The notes below the pieces were generated by a model that saw only the letters and a list, made by a program, of their open reading frames with translations, searched no databases and was not told where the DNA came from. From Liolophura sinensis (taxonomy: Eukaryota > Mollusca > Polyplacophora > Chitonida > Chitonidae): a stretch of DNA of 64,000 nucleotides. The translations under genes and the position numbers were made by a program. The stretch spans positions 11,484,017 through 11,548,016 of the forward strand of contig NC_088307.1 of NCBI RefSeq assembly GCF_032854445.1, written 5' to 3'. Of this stretch, positions 49,283 to 61,200 are shown one piece after another; the stretch's first letter is position 1; each line of letters begins with the position of its first letter.

Positions 49283-52200
49283 GTAAATACTGTACTGAAC
49301 CTCACCTCTCCAGTTTTATGTATTTCTTTATTTACACTCAAGATTATTTCACTCATACAACCATAGCAGTCACCATTAGGGTGTTAGGATACAAGGGGAA
49401 ACCAGACCATCCCAAGTATGGCCAGAGAGAAAACCAGCACAAGGTGGACTTGAACTCACAGCAACCGCATTAGTAAGAGGCTTTTGAGTCATTGTGCTGC
49501 ACTGAAAATGCTATTCACTTGGCCATGAGCTCCTGTCTGGGTACAGTTAGTTACATGTGTTTATTTATTTGATTAGGGTTTTACGCTCTACTCAAGAATT
49601 TCTTCACTTATACATTGGTGGTGAGCATTAGTATTGGGGGTGGAAACCGAGGGAAACCCGCAACCAGCCACAGGCTGAGGCAGACCTCCCATGAAAGTTT
49701 GAAATTTAAGGCGACATGACAAAGTTAGTATTAACTCACTTGTAATCATTATAGATGACATTCTCACATGTCGCATTGTTCAGACAAGGTTGTGACATGC
49801 CGCACACGTCATCGTTCACAATTCCTTCCAATATGGTGGAGGTCCCGTTGGGCAAGGGGAACGACTCTGGCAGGTCGGCAGACGGTGTTCTCAGGTTATA
49901 CATCAGGAGCAGGTCTCCATTAACTCGCAAATCCTGAAAAACGCCTTTAAACCTGGTCATACCATCATAAATCTCTGGATTCTTTGTTTGCCGCTTGCGC
50001 CGTTGGGCTGTCAATCCTGGCAGGCTGCCGAAACTGAAATGGTCTGTCATGATGTGACAGAGACCCCCGGCATCGAAGAATATGACTTTGTCGAACATCG
50101 CAATTCCATCCACGAAGATGGAGAGCTCTCTAACTTTCCTGTCGACCTCTAGGAAGTGGGTGTTGCCGTCGTTGTAGGTGACGTGCTGTGGACTGCAGCG
50201 CTCAACGTCGCCGGAGCTGCAGACTCGGAACTTAATGCACATCTGACCAGATTTCAAGTACAGCAGGAGGTAGTTACAGCGCTGAAGGCATTGTTGTGGC
50301 AGTTCTTCCAACTGACCTCCCATGAAGAAAAGGACACCGCTGGGCTTCCGTGTGGTAAAGAAGAATGACAACTGGAGGTCTGTCCACAAGATTTCTACCT
50401 GGTCGGTCGGAGGTACAAAACTGACCAAGGATACATTTTCACCTGAGCCAAAAGTCACAGGTGGAATTTCTGAAAGACGGATTGAGAATTGTGATGAATT
50501 CAGTACTGATGAATGGGTTAGAAACAATTAAAATATTTTTTACCACAGTTAACAATTTCTTTTATTTAATATTTTTTTTCAACATTTAACAGTTTTTGTA
50601 AACAATTTTTTTCTCACAATTTCACTCTTCTCTTGCTTTTCTTGTCATAAACAATTTCTTACATAATTAAAAATGTATAAAAAGTTAAAAAAATGATTTA
50701 ACCATATGAAATAAATCATGCTGATAAAAAAAACTGCGGGCCTGTTGACATCTGTTAAATATAATCAAAGCGTTACAAACTTTTAGGTCAAATACTGTAG
50801 TCTTAGTATAAAAATTAGCTATACAACAAACAATATCCACAGACACTTTGTACTGTTTCCACAACAAACCTTTATCACAGGTTTTGCCATAATATGGGCG
50901 ATCACAGACACATTTTGGCGTGAACCACATATCCACACAGGTGCCCTTTCCCTGGCAGGTGTCCGGGGTGCACTGTTCATCTCTTTGACACCCGGCACTA
51001 ACATTTCGTCTGGTCGAGGGATCGCTGTACACCGGACGGGCATTGTCTATCATCACATCTTGGAGACAGCCGATGAAGTTCTTCTTTGATCTCATCATCT
51101 CAGTGACATCATTGAAAATTCCAACCCCTCCTAATGTGACGTCTTCGATGACGGTACTGTGACTGAAGGAGATGATGCATATTTGGTTGAGGCACAGTGG
51201 ATCCTTCTGAAGGGAGATGGTTAAGCTGGTGTCTGTGAGTTGGATATCGAGACTATGCCATTGGCCGTCGTTAAACTCAATAGGCAAACAAGGAGGGGGA
51301 GACCGGAAAGTTCCAGTTCCATTGAGACAAATCTGGCCTGCCATCATCTCAACTGAGAGAAAATTTTGGGGTGACGACCCAAGCAGGTTGAGAACGCCAT
51401 CTTCGACAGTCGTTCGGAAACGCGTAGTCAAGTTAGACAATGGCCCTTGATGATAGATGAAAGAATCTCCGTAGAAAGACAACGAAGTGTCCTCTTGACA
51501 CAGACGTCCTGCCCAACCAGGTAAGCAATCACAGGTGTAATTGTGTTGGTCAGAAGCTTCGTCAGCCAATGTTGGCACGCATTTGGCTCCATTTTGACAC
51601 TGGTTGCCAAGACAACCTGTTAGTACCAAGCTACAGTTTTTGCCTCCGTAGACAACACGATTCAGCGATGGTAAACACTGGCAGAAGTAATCAGCGACTT
51701 GGTCGTGACACGTGGCTCCATTACGGCAAGGCTGGTACACCAAACATTCGTTGATCTCACTGAGGCATCGGTCGCCTTGGAAACCTGGAGCACAATCGCA
51801 GGAGAATCTGTTGACTCCGTCTAAACATCGGCCTCCATTATAACAGGGCTGAGTTTCCAACAGACATTCGTCAATGTTAAATTCACATTGTGATCCTGTA
51901 AACAAAGATCAATTGATATCAAGTTAAAATTCCAGTTATACAAAATAATATGGAAGCCTTAAATGATAAGTCTATTCTGAATAAAATAAAAATAGAATAT
52001 AACAGCACTGTGATCATATGAAAATAGATAACTTCGACAGCATTATTCGAACACCTTTGATTGCAAACAATTTGTTTATGCAAAAAATAAAAATTGAACT
52101 TAATATCCAGCAAACGCATATAATTAAAAACCTTGGAGTTTATTACCAGTACCTAAATATATTTCTCACATGTGATACTGTGGAATCTGTTGAGCATGAC

Positions 52201-55200
52201 TTGTGTTCTGTTCCATCTGCCAAACATATCACCCTGTTTTCATTTACTAACGTTTACAACTGTAAATTATACAGGAAGCTAAATGAGACGGTAACCCTGC
52301 CAAAAAAAAGCCGGACTGCTATCAGTTTTTCAGTGTTTTTACTGCCTGAGTTTAATGGCATGATTTCAAATGCGAAAACGTTTACAATGCATGAAGTTTG
52401 ATGTATAAGAAGGACTTTTCTGGAAGGAGCTCCAAAATGATGAACAACAAACAAACCGTTAAACCCAGGTGGACAGTGGCAGAAGAAGCCACCCGCAGTT
52501 TCGAGCGAGAAATTTCCTGGGATGGGGTTGTCTGGGTAGAATCTGTCCTTAGATCGTTCAAAGCAAGAGCCGCCATTTTCACATGGATTTTGTTCACACT
52601 CGTTTATGTCTGTGTCACAGTTTTTTCCGCTGAAGCCATCGAAACAGGTACAGTTGTAGTCCTGGGGTCAAAAAGAGAAAATATAAATACCTGTAAGTTC
52701 TGTCCACTACAATGACATATTGCAAGTTTGTATAGATGAGGTTTTACATCACATGTATATGACGACGAGGAGTCATTAGCTGAGCATATATATAATGTGT
52801 CTTCTTGCGGCAGGGCGAGTCCATAGTGCCAAAGTGCTGTCACCAATGAAGTATCATGCTGATGACACCTAGCTCACCCAGTCATACGGACATACGGACA
52901 CCAGGCCAATCAGTTCTGTCTCCTTGCTGTAACCTCTCAGTGCTGAGCACCAAGCGAGGCAGGTACAAGTACTTGCAAAGTCTTTGTTCGAATCACCAAG
53001 CTGCATGATACATGATAACCAACTGGTAGATATAGATGTGATGCTTTCTTCATTGTATTTCATTCTAAGTTCATTCATTCATTCAGTTTTCTGAAAATTC
53101 ACATATTGCATGATTAGACCATCTTACAGGACATTTTCAGTGAATTCTGATTAATTTATTATCTGACAAAAGTAAGTATTAACCAAAAGGGAGTATAATT
53201 TTAAGGGTTTTATGTACATGTATTTCTAAAAGTCAGATTTTACCTGGCAAACTCACCTGGTGAAATTCAGTATTTATTTGATTATTGCTTTAATAAAGCA
53301 ACAGTAAAACCGCAGCCAGGATTATGAGCGGAGGAAACTGTTATACCCAGAACAAACCACAGTCTACTGTCAATTACCTTATTACCCTAGCATACTCTTA
53401 GCATGCCTTATGTGTACTTATGGCAAGCAACTGACTGTTTTTATCCTGCTAGACTGTAGTGTACTTTGAGCTCAGTCAACTAGGCATTCAACATGACTGT
53501 AGTGAGTGAGTGAATGAGTGCGTGCTTGGGGTTTAACGTCGTACTTTACAATTTTTCAGTCATATGACGATGTCATAACGTGCAGTCTTGTTGCAGGACG
53601 AATTTCCACCGCTCTTTTATCTGAGACGCTTTACGGAAAGCAAGTAAGCCGTCCGAGACATTATACTGATGCGGGTCAACGAGTCATTGCACTATTCCTT
53701 TCATGCTGAACGCCAAGCGAGTTACAACTTCCTCTTTTAAAATCTTAGGTGTGACTCGACCCAGGATTGACCCTGGATCTACCGCTTCCAACGCGAACGT
53801 TCTACCCACTGACAAATTATGTCATTTTCATGCATTACTTGGATGTTTTAATTTTCATGCATAATAAAAATGATGTGTGTTTATTCAAGTCACCATATCT
53901 TTGCTGATACCTGTACTCTTCTCCAGTAAATTGTAATAAATAAAATAACAACTGTAGCCTACCTTGATTTTATCCTGACACGATGCTCCATTCTGACACG
54001 GATTTCCCAGGCAGTCGTCAATATCCACGGTGCAGTTCTCACCCTCAAACCCTGTACCATCGCAGTTACATGTATAGCTGCAAAGGGAGATAATGCTCGG
54101 TGTCAACTAGTCCCCAATATCACGCTATATTAAATCATATTAGAAATTAGGTTGTCTGCCTCTGATTTGTGTCTTTAAGTTTTTCTGCATCCTGGGACTT
54201 TTCTTAATTCTGATGACAAAGAAATCCATATAATGTCACAAAAAAATTTCGTCGAATTTACAGCATCCTCACTGGAAGGCGATCAACGAAACAGTTAATT
54301 AAAACTGTTCATATATGATTTGCCCCAAGTTGCAGCAATATTTTTGGTCCACACGGGTCAAGGTCACATGAATAGAACCCCATCCCTCGAATCCCCCATA
54401 AACCTGATGCAGCAACTTTACTGTTTACTTGCTTAATTTTCAAATTATGAAAATTTTTAAGTAGCCAGTCTCTGCCAAGCACCTGACAACATAGCTTGTG
54501 ATACACTGGAGTCACTCAGTGTCTAGGAACTGACGCTTTCTACACTGAGCAGCCATAAGGGACTCTAATATTACTTTTGATTTATTTATTTACCTACTTA
54601 TTTGATTGGTGTTTTATGTCGTACTCAAGAATATTTCGCTTACACAACGGCAGCCAGCTTTATGGTGGGAGGAAACCAGAGAGAAATATTACGTTTGAGC
54701 TTCTATGCATATAACTGCACTTACATAATATATACATGTGAACTTTCACACTTCTGAAAGACATGAAAATTATTCATATCGAACCAAGGTCAACATAAAC
54801 TGGGATGAAAATTATAAAAATCACAGGGCATCATGCGGTGTGGAAATGAAGAAAATTGAAAAAAAAAAAAAAAAAGAAAAAAAAAAGGGAAGTAACAAAA
54901 TTTCAAACTGGTGTAATAAGAGCAGTTTATGAACATGAGGCAATCTCCGCAGGCAATGGCAAGTTGCGGCTAAAATGCTAGACAAGACAAAAATTCCCAA
55001 ACTGTTCATATGAACACTCGTGCAATTTTTTGGCTACGTAAATGAAAAATGTATGAAATCTTCATTTTTCAACTAAGTCTACCTATGCTCATGGAACATG
55101 GCACTAACTAGATCATGTCTTGTTACATGAATTTCTACACAATCGATACATCTACATGAGCGTACAGTACTGGAGAAAATCTTATAAAGAATAATATGTA

Positions 55201-58200
55201 CATGCGGATGTTGCAACAATGTACGCCTTCACAAAGAACATTTCTTGAACAAATTTAAATCAAACCTTTCAAACAAAAGTTGAATGGCGGGCTTTTTAAT
55301 TGCCTTAAAATTTGGGTCTACATTAAAGCACATTAATAACTTGTCTTAATGACCCAAGATATTAAATTGATTCATTTTCAAAGACCATTCTTGTAAAATT
55401 TTGATTTGAATATTTTTCTGACATGTCTGTGAGCACTAGACTTGTGAAAGGGGTCCTTTAAATTTCCCCAAACATGGAGGGCCTGCTGTCATGGTAAAAT
55501 TCCCGCTGGCATTAATGGGTCACAGGACAAACTTATCAAGGTGGTACATTGATCGACTGTAACTTTTACAAATCCATGCTGTTATTTAGTGTTAGTCTTA
55601 ACATTCAAAATGCAACTCACAAATAACAACCAAAACTCTTAATGTGTGGTCATTTTTTGTTATCCGAACTGGGTTGAACTAAAAAACAAAGCATGCGTAA
55701 ACATAACCTCGAAATCATACCCTGACTCAGAACACGGACAGGGGTTCTTGTCTGGTCTTGAAAGGAAACAAAGCAAGAATAGGCCATCGACAAATAAAAG
55801 ATGATGATGAACACTGAGTACCTGGCATATGACAGCAGACTGCCGTTACAAAAAGGGACACTTAGGAAGATGACAGCATATAATAAATTCATCAACCTTT
55901 TCACATGCTTGTGCTATGTTTATTCAAGCATATTGTGAAATATTTATTCTTTGCAGACTATAAATAAAATTACACTTTCGACGAATCCTCGAAATTGGCC
56001 AATCCAACCAATGTGGTTTTATATCCAAAATCTAATTCTAAATGGGAATAAATTGCATTGAAATCTACTCTTTTATGCGCAAAAAGGTTGAGAAATTAAG
56101 GTAATTAGGAATAAAATGAGCAGTTTTTTGTAATGATGGGAACTTGATAAACTGGCTGTTGTTATGATAACAGCAAAAGACTTTGAGATAATGAAAATGT
56201 GGTAATAAAGAGGTAATAAAATGGAGAAAGTGTGAGAGACTTTTATGAACCAACAAAATATAGATTTTGAAGGGATAGAGCATTAGGTGGTGACAAAGAG
56301 AATGGTACACAATGCCTGCAAGTAAGGGCCTGGTAATGTGTCATTTGATTTTTTTTTTTTTTTTTTTTTGGTTGGTGTTTTACGCCGTACTCAAGGATAT
56401 TTCACTTATACGACGGTGGCCAGCATTATGGTGGGAGAAAACCGAGCAGAGCCCAGAGAAACCCATGACCATCCACAGGTTGCTGGCAGACCTTCCCACG
56501 TACGGCCGGAGAGGAAGCCAGCATGAGCTGGTCTTGAACTCACAGCGACCGCATTGATGAGAGGCTTCTGGGTCACTACGTCGCGCTAGCACACTAACCG
56601 ACTGAGCCACGGAGGCTCCCGTGTCATTTGAAAAAAATGCAAATAATATAAGCTTCCAGAAGTAATGAGAATGGCAGAAACATTTAAAGACTTACCACAA
56701 GAACCTTGTCATTGTATTGTTTTTCGTCGAAATGATGACAGTGGTGTCAGAAGTGATATCTAGTTAAACTAAAATTGTCAAAATGGTGGCAGAAGAGGGA
56801 ATAATGAGAGTTTCAAATGTAGGAAGTGTCAAAATGGTGTCAAAAGAATGGATAGTGGTCACCATTTTCAAGTCGGAAAGGTTAAAATGGTGTCAGAAGT
56901 GGGAGTAATGGGGGCCATTTCAAAGGCAGAAAAGGTTAAGATGGTGTCAGAAGTCAGAATAGTAGTAGAGAATAACTGGTGTCATAGACATCATGATGAT
57001 AAAGGAATGTTAAGTGAGTTCTGATAAGAAATTTATTTGTTTGACAGCATGGTGTTTAATTTTTCACCTATACAACAACGTTCAGTCTTATGGGTAGAAG
57101 AAACCTGAACATACAGAGTAAACCACCAACCCCAGGCAAGCTGCTGATAGAACTTATCACAGGTGATGTAGATATGCAAATACACTTATAGTGAATGGTG
57201 TAATGGTGGAAAAATGAAAGTGATACCACAATAATATTTCATCTCATTAAGGGTTGAGAGCTTGAAGAAGATGGAGCAGTTTCATAGATAATTAAAAAAA
57301 ATCAGCCACACAGGAATAAAGTTTACAGCTTCAAGTCTGATGGAAACAAAACTGGATGTAAAACACTTGAAAATGAAAAGAAAAACAGCACTACTGATAC
57401 CTGTAAGAAATATATGAAATAATGGCAGACCTCTTATATTGTACCTGAGCTGTAAATGGATAGACAGGTTTCACTTCACATACCTGTTAATTCTGTCAAT
57501 GCACCGTCCACCATTCTGGCATGGATCTGGACTACAATCGTCAATATTAACAGTACAGTTATGTCCAGTGATACCTGGGATACACTCACAGGTGTACTTG
57601 TTAATACCGTCAAAACAGGTACCATTGTTGGCGCAAGGCTCTTTATTCTCCCTATCTCGTACTAATTGGCATTCGTCGATGTTGGTTTTACATCTCTGAC
57701 CTGCAGACAAAAGAAGAAAATTTTAAATATGTATTTAAGTTTTGTATGCCAAAAAAAACACTGTCCTTGAAAAAATGAAGACAAATGTTGTTGTTTTTTT
57801 TTTGGCTAATATTTCACAGAAGTTTTATTTACTTTTTTTTAAAATTCTTTTCCAAGTGTGTACGGCATGTTAATCGTGATTGCACCTACCCTCAAATCCA
57901 GGTGCGCAGATACAGGTGTAGTTTCTTGATCCTGCCTTACACGTGGCGTTGTTCCAGCATGCTGGAGGGTCGAGGACAGGTGCGGCCAAGCAGTAATTAG
58001 TTGTCAGCTCACAGTTTTGACCTGAGCACAGAACAAGATCATAACACTCAGAAAAAAACAAAAAAAAAAAAACAAAAACGATGAAAAAGTGGCTATTATG
58101 GACAAGATTCCACCTGTTTCAGTGTGGGCAAATAAAAACCAGAAGAAACTGAAGGATGGTAAGGACTAAGCCAGTGCTGGCAAGGTTTTATTTTAATCGC

Positions 58201-61200
58201 AAACATCAATATATGATATTGGCTTTTTTTAAAGGAGAAAACAACTACATCTTTGTTTATGCAAGTCACCGCAGTCAATTTACAATGAAACTGTCCTTCA
58301 CGCATACACGTCCTCAAATGCCTTCACATACAAAACAAAATATAGTAAACAGATTTTACGTGTATTTTAGTGTCATGTAAAAATTAATGCAAATGCAACA
58401 CAATGCTAACGACGTCACCATGTATGCTTTAAATCTGAAAGATTAACATACATACATATGAACTGAGTAAGAGAGAGAGACAGAAAGACAAACAGAAGTG
58501 CCTCTCCTCCCACTGCTCCAATCAGCAGGTGAAACAGGGTAGTGAGGGGCCAGCACATTGCACTGTTCCACAATATGGTAAAATAACCTAAAATTTTGCC
58601 AAGAAAAGTGCATCCTTACATCCAGATAAACGACTTGCTTCCATTGGTGCTGAAACTTACACTTTTCGACTAGAATATCACCCCAGCTTCCAAACAAACC
58701 TCAAATGATCAACAGAACTCTCAAAATCAGGAAAAGAAAAAGACTTTTTTAGTCAACGGTAAAGTTTTAAGTCATTTTATTACATAAAATTTCTTTTTTT
58801 CCTTTTTTCGTTTTTGCTTCTTGAAAACCTCAATAGAACCAATACTAATGGTTAGAATCCTCACACACCTGTGTAGTAAATGCCATTTTGTCCTCGGCAG
58901 CCACAGGTGAAACTCCCATTCGTGTTCTCGCAGGTTCCATCATGGAGACAAACGGATGGTGAGATTGCACACTCGTCGATGTCCTCTTCACAGTTCTGGC
59001 CTGTGTACCCTGTCTGGAAAACCAACGACTGCCCTGGCCTTAGGTACCTTGTTAAATTCACTGTGGATGCCTGGCATTTACAGGTATAAAAGCCTAGGCC
59101 GTCAATACAGGTGCCGTTGTTGGTACAGGGCGAGCCAGCACATTCATCCACTTCTTCAGAACACTGTGCTCCTTTATAGCCTAAGGTATAAAAGCATGGT
59201 CATCGATTTATTTGAATTATTTTGTAAATGTTTATTATCACGTTAAAAGAATATGGCATTTTTCAAGTGACACATTTTGATTCATTCTGATTAATTAATT
59301 TATTTATTTATTTATTTGATTGGTGTTTTACGCTGTACTCAAGAATATTTCACTTATACGACGGCGGTCAGCATTCTGGTGGGAGGAAACCGGACACAGC
59401 CTGGGGGAAACACACATCTATCCGCAGGATGCTGGCAGACCTTCATCCACCTTATATAGATTTTTGTGAGGTTGGAATAAATTCTTACCTGAAAAACAGG
59501 TGTTGGCATGAAAAGTATCATTTTCAGGCCTTATCATCTTACTTACTGGAAGTGCATTTTTATATGCCAATCTTAAGGTACTTCAGTTATATGACAGTGA
59601 AATTATTATTACCTATTGTGAAAACCAGCTTTTTGGCAAGTTACTGAAGATCATTTTCACCTGTGATGTACCTTATTTTTTCCAATTTTTAGGACAGATA
59701 TATAAGTAGTGCTGAGAGCAAAGAATTACATTTCTCCTACCACTTTTTGGGAAAAGCAAAGATATGAATATGTTGTTCTTTAGATCGACTAACAATGTGA
59801 AAAAAAAATGAAATTAAATATTCCTATTACAATTACACAATTAGAAGAATTAACTGAATTTATTTAAAAAGAATATAATCCATTTGTCATTTCACATCCT
59901 GTCATGGCTTATCTTTCAACTGTCACTAAAACAATATTTATTGTATATTGATTTTTGAATGATTTTTTTCTTACCTGTTGGACAATCGCAAAAATGATCG
60001 TTAATAAGATCATGGCAAATCTGGTACTGTGGACAGGTAATCCCTATACAATCGTCGATGTTAGTTGAACAGTTAGCGCCCGTGTACCCGGATACACAAG
60101 TACAAGTGAACTCCTGAGAGCGAAGCACAGATGAGCAGGTACCACCATTCTGGCACGGGGCGAAGGAGCAGGCGTCGTATTCCTGCGTGCAGGTCTCGCC
60201 CATCCATTCGTCAGTACATCGACAATCAAATGTGGTCACACCGTCGGTGCATGTGCCTCCATTTTGGCAAGGGTTTGGGGAACAGTCATCAATGTCGGTG
60301 CTACAATTCATGCCTGCAGTATAGAAGAAAACAATTATGTGTATTGTTGAATAACTTTTCACATTTGAAAATGCCACTGGTAGATGCTATTTTAAAATTT
60401 GTAATGAAATACTTCTTTCTTTGTCATAAAAGAAGTACAAATTTGAAACATCTGCCACATCTCAAAATAGGATTTCGTGCAGTCTTGCATGGAGGCTTCT
60501 TGCTTCATGAACAGCCCCATGTTAAAAGATAAGAGATCCAGGTTAAACCACAGGTTGACCTACAGATCTGTTTTTTCACGGCTAGAAACACGTTCTGTGA
60601 ATGGAACAAATTTTTCACACCTTTCTAAAAATGAGACAAGATCAAGTGACCTTTGAAGGAAAGTCATCATGTAATATGAATCTTCGGTAAATGACCTTAC
60701 ATTTTGCCCTTAAACTTGGAATATGTATACATGTACATTTTACAATCAATAGGGTTTGAAATCTCTGTTTGTGTCGATTATACCCGTCGCTGGCAGAATT
60801 ACTGCCAACGAAAGGCAAGGGAATAATCTTACATATTGCTGGCGACACATAAATCACACCTCAGTAAATATGCATAATGGTAATCGTAAAACATGCCCTT
60901 TATTTTGATACATAGCCAGTCAATGTTGTGCAGACTATTAATGTGTCAACAACACGGCCAAATCTTGTCTGACTCGCAATATGCGGCACTTGCACACTGT
61001 GCTACCGAAAACGGGTCAAAGTTAATATTGGTAGTTTTCGGAAACCTTGCTTTCAAGAATGTTTTCTGTGTTTAACTCTTCTGCAATAAGAGGACAATGT
61101 AAGGAATGCAACAAAATGTGTATGATGTGTGACAATACTTCAATCAAATTATACGGGAGGCTTTTGACACAACATCCACCTTACTCAAGCAATCGCAAGT

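Larger units (their letters stand above)
54078..57483. other. 3.4 kb crumbs intron between exons H and G
   Basis: Holds a SINE fragment (54578), a MITE (55884), a full SINE (56349), the TCAGAAGTG repeats and an old SINE (57040). A purine-rich tract lies at about 54858-54890. No exon was recognised in 54700-55880. Confidence 0.6.

Noticed and set aside
55700-55790. Possible additional EGF exon in the intron between exons H and G
   Set aside because: A few Cys codons on the minus strand, but no EGF spacing, and exons H and G already join in matching phase 2.
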